Notes under the pieces: generated by a model
The model's database searches: none
Seen by the model: the letters and a program-made list of their open reading frames with translations, nothing else
Told to the model about the DNA's origin: nothing
NCBI GenBank assembly: GCA_964426915.1
Contig: CAYRTD010000191.1
Location: 1 to 6,321, forward strand
Length of the DNA: 6,321 nt
Source of the DNA: CAYRTD01 sp964426915
GTDB taxonomy: Bacteria > Bacteroidota > Bacteroidia > Bacteroidales > GCA-2748055
Direction: 5' to 3'
Shown here: positions 1 to 6,307 of the stretch, piece by piece
Layout: each line of letters starts with the position of its first letter
Numbering within the stretch: the stretch's first letter is position 1
Translations under genes and position numbers: made by a program

Positions 1-1
1 C

Positions 2-73
2 GCAAGCCTTGATCTCGAACATTATGTTCCGATAGCTATCGGAACAGACACTCGAGTTTATTGACGGACACTA
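2..73 (+). repeat. Left copy of the window-flanking inverted repeat
   Basis: This stretch is the imperfect reverse complement of 6251-6307. Bases 2-30 align with 6279-6307 with four mismatches, and bases 46-73 align with 6251-6278 with one mismatch. The 15 bases at 31-45 have no counterpart in the right copy. Similarity fades just after the sequence GGACACTA that ends at base 73, which suggests a true element boundary there, with the rest of the element lying to the left of the window. The pattern would fit the terminus of an insertion sequence or another dispersed repeat. No coding part of such an element is visible, so its family is not assigned. Confidence 0.8.
26..45. repeat. Perfect 20-bp palindrome inside the left repeat
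   Basis: GTTCCGATAGCTATCGGAAC is identical to its own reverse complement. The right copy of the flanking repeat lacks the 15 bases at 31-45 that complete it, so the palindrome arose by a short insertion in the left copy or was lost from the right one. It could form a cruciform or an RNA hairpin. Its core resembles palindromes I associate with dispersed repeats in Bacteroidota genomes, but that association was not tested here. Confidence 0.85.
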
Positions 74-185
74 ATTATGAAGTCTGGGGAAATTCCACAC
101 ATTAAAATGCCTTGGAAAGCCGGTGAAATGGGGCCTCAGGCCGTGGTTATCTGAGAGAAATGTGAGGAAGGTTTAATTGTTTAAT

Positions 186-225
186 CGTTTATGGGTTTAT
201 AGGATTATAGGTTTATAGGTTTATG
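186..225. repeat. Octamer tandem array (GGTTTATA-like, five units)
   Basis: Five consecutive 8-base units cover 186-225: cgtttatg, ggtttata, ggattata, ggtttata and ggtttatg. The units differ by one or two bases, as expected for a decaying simple-sequence repeat. Its function is unknown. It sits about 90 bases from a second array of different unit length, in the same non-coding stretch. Confidence 0.8.
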
Positions 226-261
226 GTTAGAGGGGAGCCGAGGTGTTGGATGGTTACAGAT

Positions 262-294
262 TTGTTTCAGGGGAGTATCAGAATTGTTTCAGGG
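262..294. repeat. Short direct repeat TTGTTTCAGGG
   Basis: The 11-mer TTGTTTCAGGG occurs at 262-272 and again at 284-294, a 22-base period, each copy followed by a G-rich stretch. It may be a remnant of the local low-complexity expansion rather than a functional site. Confidence 0.55.
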
Positions 295-316
295 TGGGGG
301 AGTGATCACACCTCAC

Positions 317-441
317 GATCACCGATCACCGTCACCGTTCACACCGATCACCGTCACCGTTCACACCGATCACCCATACGATTACCGATTACCGATCACT
401 GACTGACCGTTCACCGATCACCGTTCACCGATCACCGACAC
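317..441. repeat. Heptamer-based tandem array (CGATCAC / CGTTCAC / CGATTAC)
   Basis: Most of this stretch is built from variants of a 7-base unit. A 22-base unit is duplicated exactly at 323-344 and 345-366, and a 14-base doublet (CCGTTCACCGATCA) is duplicated exactly at 407-420 and 421-434. The last units, 418-441, lie inside the 3' end of the minus-strand VTT gene. Read on the minus strand the unit is GGTGATC or GGTGAAC, which contains TGA. Because 7 is not a multiple of 3, the array closes any reading frame entering from the right. It is not CRISPR-like: there are no unique spacers and the units are far too short. Confidence 0.85.
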
Positions 442-1152
442 ACCGCTCCCCCCTCCCCCCTTCCTCCTGTCATAAACAACATACCCCGCAAAAACCACCG
501 CACTCACAACAACTGTCCATATCAAACCGGTTTTCAGCCGCTCATTATTCTCACCAAACCATGCAAACAGAATAGTAAGTGGAACAATTCCCGTGAGGGT
601 GGCTCCAATGAATTTCCAATAAGTCATTTTTACTATACCCGCTACGAAACTTATAGCATCATTGGATAAAAAGGGTGTTAAGCGGGTAATTACCACGGCC
701 CAGAAACCGTACCGGTTGACATAATATTCCAGTTTTTTTTCTTTTTTTTTACCAATAATCTTCTCAACGGTTAAATGGCTGAGAAATTTCCCGACAAAAA
801 ATCCTACGGTTGAGGCTGTGAAAATAGCAGCAATCGCAATAAGGGAACCCCAGAAAGGTCCATACGCCAGGATCGACACAAGCATTAGGAGAGGAGAAGG
901 GATGACGATAAGAAACATTTGCAGAATCATAGTAAAGATGATGAAAAGCGGACCCCAAAAACCCATTTTCCCAACCCAGGCTGAAATCCTTTCTTCATTC
1001 TGGCTGGTTAGTACATGATAAGCTTCCTTAAAAAAATCATGAACTCCCGGAATAGTGAAATAGGCAATTATAATACCTCCTAAAATTATACCGCTTATTA
1101 TCAGTGACCATTTATTGTTCTTCGTATTTTTATGATTGCTGCTGGAATTCAT
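418..1152 (-). CDS. TVP38/TMEM64 family (VTT domain, DedA-like) membrane protein
   Basis: This is a 244-residue polytopic inner-membrane protein of the TVP38/TMEM64 family, also called the SNARE-associated or VTT domain. Related DedA and VTT proteins are linked to lipid scrambling or undecaprenyl-phosphate transport; the role here is not determined. A basic N-terminus precedes a membrane segment at about 16-36. Further hydrophobic stretches lie at about 66-97, 101-124, 177-199 and 208-227. The family signature is the Arg157-Leu-Thr-Pro160 motif followed by Asn164-Asp165 and Ala171-Gly172. A lysine-rich loop (135-140) is encoded by an A9-G-A8 tract. The end is odd: after Arg229-Arg230-Lys231 come GGGGSG, from a G-rich tract, and seven residues encoded by the neighbouring heptamer array, so the native C-terminus has probably been replaced. 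The gene starts 53 bases after the MarC-family stop and may be co-transcribed. A TATTTTTG sequence (complement of 1174-1181) resembles a Bacteroidota -7 box, without a matching -33 box. Confidence 0.9.
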   Translation of the reverse strand: MNSSSNHKNTKNNKWSLIISGIILGGIIIAYFTIPGVHDFFKEAYHVLTSQNEERISAWVGKMGFWGPLFIIFTMILQMFLIVIPSPLLMLVSILAYGPFWGSLIAIAAIFTASTVGFFVGKFLSHLTVEKIIGKKKEKKLEYYVNRYGFWAVVITRLTPFLSNDAISFVAGIVKMTYWKFIGATLTGIVPLTILFAWFGENNERLKTGLIWTVVVSAVVFAGYVVYDRRKGGGGSGVSVIGER

Positions 1153-1205
1153 CTGGAAAATAAGTACATTTTACAAAAATAATTAATGCTCAATTATTAT
1201 TATCC

Positions 1206-1865
1206 TTACAGAACTGGGGAACCCTTTACCAATACCGGGAAGATTTCTCCTATTGCTTCAACAATAAATTGAATGGCAATTGCGGTAACAATAATCCCGA
1301 ATGTCCTTGTAAATACTGTAAAAACTATATCATCTACATTTTTCTCCAGATAAGATGAGCTTAAAAATACAAGTAAAAGAGCCAAAAATGCAATAAAAAT
1401 CATTCCTGCCAGGAAAATATAATCAATTGCTGAATGGGCCTGATTTCCAAAAACTATTACCGTTGTTATGGATCCCGGACCGGCCAGTGCAGGAATTCCC
1501 ATGGGAACAATAATTTCTCTGAAGCGCTGTTTTGCAATTGTCTTTGTACTTCCTTCTTCAAAATGGCTTTTTCTTACCTGTGTTGCTGACCCCCTAACCA
1601 TTGATATTCCGACATACAGTAATAAAATGCCACCGGCAATCTTAAAAACCTGGAGTTCTATAGAAAAAAATTCGAGTAGGTATTTTCCCCCAATCAGGAA
1701 AATAACAAGGATAAAGTAGGCTGTAAGTATGACCATTATTGCAACACGCTTCCTTATTCTGCTTGCTTCATCATTGGTGAGCTCACTCCAGATCGGCCAT
1801 ATACCGATTGGGTTTACAATGGCCAGCATAGCAGCCAGGAAATTGAGATACAGGTCCCAGTTCAT
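1206..1865 (-). CDS. MarC family integral membrane protein
   Basis: This is a 219-residue protein of the MarC family (UPF0056; E. coli relatives MarC, YhgN and YchE). It is an inner-membrane protein whose transport substrate, if any, is not established; the early link to multiple antibiotic resistance has not held up. Family motifs are in the expected order: Asn18-Pro-Ile-Gly-x-x-Pro-Ile25 in the first helix, the Gly-Gly-Ile-Leu-Leu segment at 78-82 with Gly86 and Met89, Pro121-x-x-Ile-Pro-Ala-Leu-Ala-Gly-Pro-Gly131 with Thr134, and Arg187-x-x-Gly190 leading into Gln199-Phe-Ile-Val-Glu203. About six membrane segments are predicted and the length is normal for the family. The start is ATG at 1865-1863 with no Shine-Dalgarno sequence. 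It is divergent from the dms operon and upstream of the VTT gene. Family assignment is firm; function is open. Confidence 0.93.
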   Translation of the reverse strand: MNWDLYLNFLAAMLAIVNPIGIWPIWSELTNDEASRIRKRVAIMVILTAYFILVIFLIGGKYLLEFFSIELQVFKIAGGILLLYVGISMVRGSATQVRKSHFEEGSTKTIAKQRFREIIVPMGIPALAGPGSITTVIVFGNQAHSAIDYIFLAGMIFIAFLALLLVFLSSSYLEKNVDDIVFTVFTRTFGIIVTAIAIQFIVEAIGEIFPVLVKGSPVL

Positions 1866-2112
1866 GAAGATATATTTTTATAGTGCTTACAACAAAAAAT
1901 ACAAATGAGACTAAAAATGGTTTATGTAAAGCGGAATTAATACTAAAATATTTCTCTCAGGGAAGGGTAAATCAAAAAATTATGAACCATCTGTAGTTAG
2001 TAGTGTAATAATTATCATTAATTTATTTGCTATTTTTCAGGGTCTTCTAAAACAGGATGTAATTCCTATTCTTTTTTCTATTTTTACTCCACATTCAGAA
2101 CCAATTTTTTTA
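1866..2112. promoter_or_regulatory. Divergent intergenic region between MarC-family gene and dmsA
   Basis: This 247-base A+T-rich gap must hold the start signals of both outward-reading transcripts. On the MarC side a TTTG lies 19 bases upstream of TATAAAAAT when read on the minus strand, a loose match to the Bacteroidota -33/-7 arrangement. On the dmsA side TATTTTTC at 2031-2038 is one base from the TAnnTTTG -7 consensus but has no convincing -33 partner. An A+T palindromic stretch at 2004-2022 resembles a Fur box. No Shine-Dalgarno sequence precedes dmsA; the start is preceded by a T run. These are weak individual matches; only the regulatory nature of the gap as a whole is well supported. 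Confidence 0.5.
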
Positions 2113-4497
2113 ATGAGCCAAATGAAACGCAGAGATTTCCTGAAGTATAATGCCCTGATTACCGGCGGAACCCTGGCTGGCGGATCATTAATAGCTGAAT
2201 TGATGGCCAACGAAAGTGTGCTGGAAGCTGCACAATCACATTCTTCAGCAGAAAAGATGATAAGGGTGGGATGTCCGGCTCACAATTGTGGAGGTAGATG
2301 TCTGCTCAAAGTTTTTGTAAAAGAAGGAGTCATCGTTAAAATTGAAACGGATGACCGGCCCAATGATTCGATCGAAGATCCACAACTTAGAGCCTGCCTG
2401 CGGGGGCGTGCTTACAGGCACAGGCAGTACCATTCAGGCAGGTTAAAATACCCGATGAAAAGAACAGGAAAGCGGGGTGAAGGAAAATTTGAAAGAATTA
2501 GCTGGGATGAAGCCACTAATATTATGGCTGATAAACTTGCCACGATCAGGGAGAAATATGGAAATGAATCTATTTATGTTCCATACGGCACTGGAAGTTA
2601 CAACCAAACCAATGGTAAATCGACAGCTAGCCGTTTAATGAATTTGATGGGAGGGGCTTTAGGTTTTTACAACTCATATAGCTGGGCATGTATCAGTAAA
2701 GCAACACCCTATGTATATGGCACAAACATTACAGGTAATCAGCGGCAGGATTGGCTAAACGCAAAGTATATTATCATGTGGGGATGGAATCCCTCGGAAA
2801 TGAGAGATGGCACCAATAGCGAATTATTCATTAAAAAAGCCAGGGAAAACGGAGCCAGAATCGTATGTATTGATCCCAGGATGACTTTAAGTGCTGTTGC
2901 TCTTGCCGATGAATGGGTACCTATACGACCTGGGACAGATACAGCACTAATGAGCGCCATGGTTTATGTAATGATCAGGGAAAACTTATACGATAAGGAT
3001 TTTGTAGAGAGATGCTGTATAGGTTTTGACTCTGGTCAGATGCCTGAGGGTTTTGAAAAGGAAGAAAGTTATAAGGATTATATCCTTGGCACATTTGATA
3101 ATGATCCTAAAACCCCGGAATGGGCAGAAAAAATTACCGCCATACCCAAAGAAACTATTGTACGTATAGCCAGAGAATATGCCACCACAAAACCTGCTGT
3201 TCTTTACCAGGGTTATGGTATGCAGCGCAGGGCTTATGGCGAGCAACCTGTGCGTGGAGGCTGTGTACTGGCTGCTATAACCGGAAATGTTGGGATTTCA
3301 GGGGGATGGGCTAGTGGATTAGCATTGCAGGCTAATGATGGAGGCCCGCTGTGGACAGTTTTCCCAACCTTAACCAATCCTGTTAAAACTAAAATCCCCT
3401 GCTTCTTATGGACAGAGGCTGTTGTAAGAGGCACTCAGCTTACAGAAAAAGAAGGATTAACAGGAACAGATAAGCTTAAAAACAATATTAAACTTATCTG
3501 GGCTGTAGCATCAAATGCAATAATAAATCAGCACGGAAATGTTAACAGGACGGCAGAGATAATGAAGGATGAGTCACTTGTGGAATTTTTTGCGGTTCAG
3601 GACAATTTTCTTACCCCAACCGGAATGTTCGCCGATTTATTATTGCCGGCCTGTACACAATTTGAGACCTGGGGAGTTGAGGATGGCTGGAAATACGGAG
3701 AAGAAGTAATCCTTCAACCCAAAATAGTTGACCCTCCCTGGGAAACAAAAAGCGATTACCAGATATGTGCAGATATAGCAGAAAAGTTAGGGTTAAAAGA
3801 AGTCTATACTGAAGGAAAAACGGAAAAAGAATGGGTGGAACAGTTTATTGAAACTTTCAGAAAGGCGCGTTTTCCTGACATTCCGAAGCTGGATGAATTT
3901 GAAAAATCCAATAAAGGTGTTTATTCTGTGCCGGTAACCAAACCTGAAATAGCTTTTGAGAAGTTCAGGGAAGATCCGGATAAACACCCCCTTCCCACAC
4001 CTTCAGGCAAAGTGGAAATATTCTCACAAAGATTATTCGAGATGAATAATCCCAGGGAAATACCTGCTGTACCCAAGTATATCAGGGAATGGGAAAGTCC
4101 TTTTGGAAAGGAAGCAAAGGATTATCCCCTGCAGGTAATTGGTCCGCATTATATGCCCCGCGTACACTCTACGCATGATAATATTGATGTGCTGAGTGAA
4201 GCATTTCCACAAAGGATTTTCATTAATCCGATTGATGCTGAGCAACGAGACCTGAAAAACGGTCAGAAAGTTAAAATATATAACGAGAGGGGAACAGTTA
4301 TTCTTCCCTGTCGTATCACAGCCCGTATTTTACCGGGTGTAATAGCCATTCCCCAGGGAGCCTGGTGGAAACCAAACGATAAAGGATATGATGAAGGAGG
4401 TTGTGTAAATACGCTGACCTCAGAAAAATGGACTCCGTTGGCATTTGGTAATGCCCAGCATACCATAATGGCAGAAGTTGAACTTTACAATGAATGA
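2113..4497 (+). CDS. dmsA: DMSO reductase family catalytic molybdopterin subunit (DmsA-type), Tat-exported
   Basis: This 794-residue protein is a type III molybdo-bis(pyranopterin guanine dinucleotide) oxidoreductase, closest in recalled sequence to E. coli DmsA/YnfE. It would reduce DMSO or a related S- or N-oxide outside the cytoplasmic membrane with electrons from DmsB. The N-terminus carries a twin-arginine signal (Lys5-Arg-Arg-Asp-Phe-Leu-Lys11 and a hydrophobic stretch to about 32). Cys54, Cys59, Cys63 and Cys95 form the [4Fe-4S] site; the first spacing is four residues, versus three in E. coli DmsA. The ACLRGR (94-99) and GRLKYPMKR (109-117) segments match DmsA closely. Ser190, in the Tyr-Ser motif, aligns with the serine Mo ligand. 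Cofactor-binding segments include Trp225-Asn-Pro227, Asp254-Pro-Arg256 and Arg272-Pro-Gly-Thr-Asp276. The C-terminal molydopterin dinucleotide-binding domain begins near 670 (RVHST 683-687). The length is usual. An alternative ATG at 2122 would start three codons later. Physiological substrate is unproven. Confidence 0.93.
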   Translation: MSQMKRRDFLKYNALITGGTLAGGSLIAELMANESVLEAAQSHSSAEKMIRVGCPAHNCGGRCLLKVFVKEGVIVKIETDDRPNDSIEDPQLRACLRGRAYRHRQYHSGRLKYPMKRTGKRGEGKFERISWDEATNIMADKLATIREKYGNESIYVPYGTGSYNQTNGKSTASRLMNLMGGALGFYNSYSWACISKATPYVYGTNITGNQRQDWLNAKYIIMWGWNPSEMRDGTNSELFIKKARENGARIVCIDPRMTLSAVALADEWVPIRPGTDTALMSAMVYVMIRENLYDKDFVERCCIGFDSGQMPEGFEKEESYKDYILGTFDNDPKTPEWAEKITAIPKETIVRIAREYATTKPAVLYQGYGMQRRAYGEQPVRGGCVLAAITGNVGISGGWASGLALQANDGGPLWTVFPTLTNPVKTKIPCFLWTEAVVRGTQLTEKEGLTGTDKLKNNIKLIWAVASNAIINQHGNVNRTAEIMKDESLVEFFAVQDNFLTPTGMFADLLLPACTQFETWGVEDGWKYGEEVILQPKIVDPPWETKSDYQICADIAEKLGLKEVYTEGKTEKEWVEQFIETFRKARFPDIPKLDEFEKSNKGVYSVPVTKPEIAFEKFREDPDKHPLPTPSGKVEIFSQRLFEMNNPREIPAVPKYIREWESPFGKEAKDYPLQVIGPHYMPRVHSTHDNIDVLSEAFPQRIFINPIDAEQRDLKNGQKVKIYNERGTVILPCRITARILPGVIAIPQGAWWKPNDKGYDEGGCVNTLTSEKWTPLAFGNAQHTIMAEVELYNE

Positions 4498-5122
4498 GAT
4501 GAAAAGACCGGCATTTTATTTTGATTCGGATGCTTGCTCGGGTTGTAAAACCTGTCAGATCGCATGCAAGGATAAAAATAATCTTAATATCGGAGTAACC
4601 TGGAGAAAGGTTTATGAAATCACAGGCGGGAGCTGGGAAAAGGATGGAGATGCCTGGAGATCGAATGTTATAGCCTATAATATTTCGATGTCATGTAATC
4701 ATTGTGAAGATCCTATTTGTTTGAGATCATGCCCGGCGAAAGCGATCACAAAAACTGAAAAGGGTATTGTCATAATAGATAAGGAGAAATGCATGGGCTG
4801 TAAGTACTGTTCGTGGTCATGTCCATACAGTGCACTTCAATATGATGTCAAAAATGGAGTAATGACCAAGTGTGATATGTGTGAGGATTATGTAATCGAG
4901 GGCAAAAATCCTTCCTGTGTGGATGCATGTCCCACCAGGGCCCTGGATTTTGGAGAATACGATGATCTTGCTCAGAAGTATGGGGAAGTATTGCATTTGC
5001 ATCCTCTTCCCGACCAGAATATCACAAAACCTTCCATTCTTATAAATCCCCATAAGAATGCATTGAAAGGAGAAAACAAAACTGCGGAAATATCAAATAC
5101 GGAGGAAATAAAAAATGCATAA
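4490..5122 (+). CDS. dmsB: DMSO reductase iron-sulfur electron-transfer subunit (DmsB-type)
   Basis: This subunit relays electrons from the membrane anchor to the Mo subunit through four [4Fe-4S] clusters. From the ATG at 4490 it has 210 residues, with the full set of 16 ligands: Cys16, 19, 22, 26; Cys69, 72, 77, 81; Cys101, 104, 107, 111; and Cys128, 131, 143, 147. The order and the HLGxxxPLP-like to THKP-like tail (here LHPLP and TKPSI) match E. coli DmsB. There is no signal peptide; such subunits are exported as a complex with the Tat-bearing DmsA. The start is uncertain. The frame is open back to a TTG at 4478, but ATG 4490 (overlapping the dmsA stop by eight bases) or ATG 4499 (one base after that stop) are more likely, since homology begins at the Lys-Arg-Pro that follows. 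Either suggests translational coupling. The C-terminal 15-20 residues are polar and family-variable. Confidence 0.93.
   Translation: MNEMKRPAFYFDSDACSGCKTCQIACKDKNNLNIGVTWRKVYEITGGSWEKDGDAWRSNVIAYNISMSCNHCEDPICLRSCPAKAITKTEKGIVIIDKEKCMGCKYCSWSCPYSALQYDVKNGVMTKCDMCEDYVIEGKNPSCVDACPTRALDFGEYDDLAQKYGEVLHLHPLPDQNITKPSILINPHKNALKGENKTAEISNTEEIKNA
5101..5105 (+). promoter_or_regulatory. Shine-Dalgarno sequence for dmsC
   Basis: GGAGG lies nine bases upstream of the ATG at 5115, inside the end of dmsB. It is the only strong Shine-Dalgarno match ahead of any of the five genes, and it supports 5115 as the dmsC start despite the overlap with dmsB. Confidence 0.7.
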
Positions 5123-5978
5123 TGAAGGTGCACTGATTGCATTCACATTGATAAGCCAGCTAACTGTCGGATCACTACTATTATATTCATTTATCTATTT
5201 CACCGCAAAGAGTGCTACATCCCAATTGCCATCCGGATTCAACGCAAAAACACCGGAATTGCTTTTGCTGGCAGGTATGGTCATTGCCACAGCAATTTCA
5301 TTTCTCCATCTGGGCAGTCCGGCAAATGCCATTTATGCACTGAATAATATAACAACATCATGGATAAGCCGTGAAATATTAAGCCTGTCCATATTTTCCA
5401 TGAGCCTGTTCCTGCTGTTTCTTGGCAGATGGTTGATGAATTCCAGGGAAAGAATTATTTCATTTTTATTTCTTTTATCAGCAATAACGGGCATTATTTT
5501 TATCATAGTAATGATCAGGTTATATATGATCCCGACAGTTATTACCTGGGCTACCTGGTATACTCCTTTAGGTTTTGTGTTCACCACTTTAATATTAGGG
5601 ATATGTGGGGTGCTGGCTTATTTTGTGATTTTCAACCTGAAGATTGAAAAAATCAAGCCCCTTTTGCAATTGCTTATGGTTTTCCTTTTTATTGAGGCAC
5701 TGATCTCAGTATTGAATCATAGTATGTTGAGTAATATTTCAATTCCGCATACCAACCAATTTTTATTGGATAATCTGCATTTAAACTACACCATAATCCG
5801 TATTGCAGTAATAACCTCAGTCCTGATTTTTCTGATTTTTATTTCCAGAATAAAACTAAATCACGGAAGCCCGTTAACTGTGAAATTACTTGTATTTTTA
5901 GCTATAATTCTGGTGTTAATTGAACAATTTGCGGGTAAATATGTATTTTATGCCAGTTTTGTAAGGGTAGGCCTGTAA
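5115..5978 (+). CDS. dmsC: DMSO reductase membrane anchor subunit (DmsC-type)
   Basis: This 287-residue integral membrane protein would anchor the DmsAB dimer and oxidise menaquinol. It has about eight hydrophobic segments (near 6-29, 48-67, 88-105, 114-136, 150-174, 183-201, 227-244 and 257-272). The match to E. coli DmsC is recognisable along its length: a His-Asn-Glu start (His-Glu-Trp in E. coli), Leu-His65-Leu-Gly-Ser-Pro69, Ser-x-Glu87-Ile, Arg135 with Trp145-x-x-Trp148-Tyr-Thr-Pro-x-Gly153, and a C-terminal Gly274-Lys-x-Val-Phe-Tyr. His65 and Glu87 fall at the same residue numbers as the E. coli residues implicated in menaquinol binding. The ATG overlaps the dmsB stop by eight bases and has a GGAGG ribosome-binding site, consistent with coupled translation. 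It lacks haem-ligand features expected of NarI-type anchors, and the topology argues against a PsrC/NrfD-type assignment. Confidence 0.9.
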   Translation: MHNEGALIAFTLISQLTVGSLLLYSFIYFTAKSATSQLPSGFNAKTPELLLLAGMVIATAISFLHLGSPANAIYALNNITTSWISREILSLSIFSMSLFLLFLGRWLMNSRERIISFLFLLSAITGIIFIIVMIRLYMIPTVITWATWYTPLGFVFTTLILGICGVLAYFVIFNLKIEKIKPLLQLLMVFLFIEALISVLNHSMLSNISIPHTNQFLLDNLHLNYTIIRIAVITSVLIFLIFISRIKLNHGSPLTVKLLVFLAIILVLIEQFAGKYVFYASFVRVGL

Positions 5979-6250
5979 ATCCCATTACCTTAAAAAAACC
6001 TAAAACTGAACCACTATTTATAACCTAAATAGGTTACCTTATTGTTTAAAATATTTGATTGTGATTGTGGAGATGTACGGCCTTGCGTCTTCACTATATT
6101 GTATAACATTATGTCATATAGCTTTTATTTTCGTTAAATCATTGACTTAATATCATTCTTATCTTATATTTATCATATATTATTTGTGAATAGCACAATC
6201 CTCTGTTTTCTGGCTTTGTTTTTAGCTTTTAATGGTTAAAATAAAGTAAG
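5979..6250. other. Gene-free A+T-rich region after dmsC
   Basis: I find no credible gene or structural RNA on either strand. A small hairpin lies at 6021-6036. The rest is A+T-rich with frequent stops in all frames, ending at the right inverted repeat. A TorD/DmsD-type chaperone gene, which often accompanies dmsABC, is not present here. Confidence 0.6.
6021..6036 (+). terminator. Possible weak terminator hairpin downstream of dmsC
   Basis: TAACCTA and TAGGTTA form a seven-base stem separated by only two bases, so in practice a six- or five-base stem with a 4-6-base loop, 43 bases after the dmsC stop. It is A+T-rich and followed by CCTTATTGTTT rather than a clean U tract. It is the best terminator candidate for the operon, but weak, and may be fortuitous. 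Confidence 0.3.
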
Positions 6251-6307
6251 TAGTGTCCGTCAATAAAGTCGAGTGTCTGGATCATAATGTTCAAGATCAA
6301 GGCGCGC
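6251..6307 (-). repeat. Right copy of the window-flanking inverted repeat
   Basis: The reverse complement of this stretch matches 2-73, with 52 of 57 aligned bases identical and lacking the 15-base palindrome-forming insert of the left copy. The boundary facing the genes starts TAGTGTCCGTCAATAAAGTC at 6251. The sequence beyond 6307 (A- and T-rich) no longer matches what is available of the left copy, which begins only one base further out, so the full extent outside the window is unknown. It would fit the terminus of an insertion sequence whose body lies to the right. Confidence 0.8.

Larger units (their letters stand above)
74..417. other. Gene-free, repeat-rich region left of the VTT gene
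   Basis: I see no credible coding region, tRNA or rRNA here. Bases 74-175 are of mixed composition with a small GGCCT-C-AGGCC inverted repeat at 132-142. Bases 186-225 are an octamer array, 262-294 hold a short direct repeat, and from 317 a heptamer array runs to the end of the region and into the neighbouring gene. The region lies just downstream of the minus-strand gene pair, but no clear intrinsic terminator with a following U tract was found. Confidence 0.6.

Noticed and set aside
132..142. GGCCT-C-AGGCC inverted repeat as a terminator for the VTT/MarC transcript
   Set aside because: A five-base stem with a one-base loop is not stable as drawn, there is no U tract in the minus-strand direction, and it lies nearly 300 bases beyond the stop codon.
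151..161. CTGAGAGAAAT matching the complement of 1950-1960
   Set aside because: An isolated 11-base match with no similarity in the flanks; chance is sufficient.
317..441. Possible CRISPR array
   Set aside because: The repeating units are 7, 14 and 22 bases with no unique spacers of constant length, and no cas gene is present; it is a degenerate tandem repeat.
1468..1719. Plus-strand open frame of 83 codons opposite the MarC-family gene
   Set aside because: It lies wholly within a gene with clear family motifs on the other strand, and its translation has no recognisable features.
2739..3434. Several minus-strand and offset-frame open frames of 60-90 codons inside dmsA
   Set aside because: They overlap the dmsA coding frame, which matches the DmsA family along its length; the alternative translations look like random shadows.
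4478..4489. TTG start for dmsB at 4478
   Set aside because: Family similarity begins later, at Lys-Arg-Pro near 4502, and ATG codons at 4490 and 4499 sit at the dmsA stop; the TTG has no ribosome-binding site.
2113..5978. Polysulfide, tetrathionate or arsenate reductase, or formate dehydrogenase, instead of DMSO reductase
   Set aside because: The serine at the Mo-ligand position, the ACLRGR and GRLKYPMKR segments, and a DmsC-type anchor with LHLGSP and Glu87 all point to the DmsABC branch; no selenocysteine or cysteine ligand pattern is seen.
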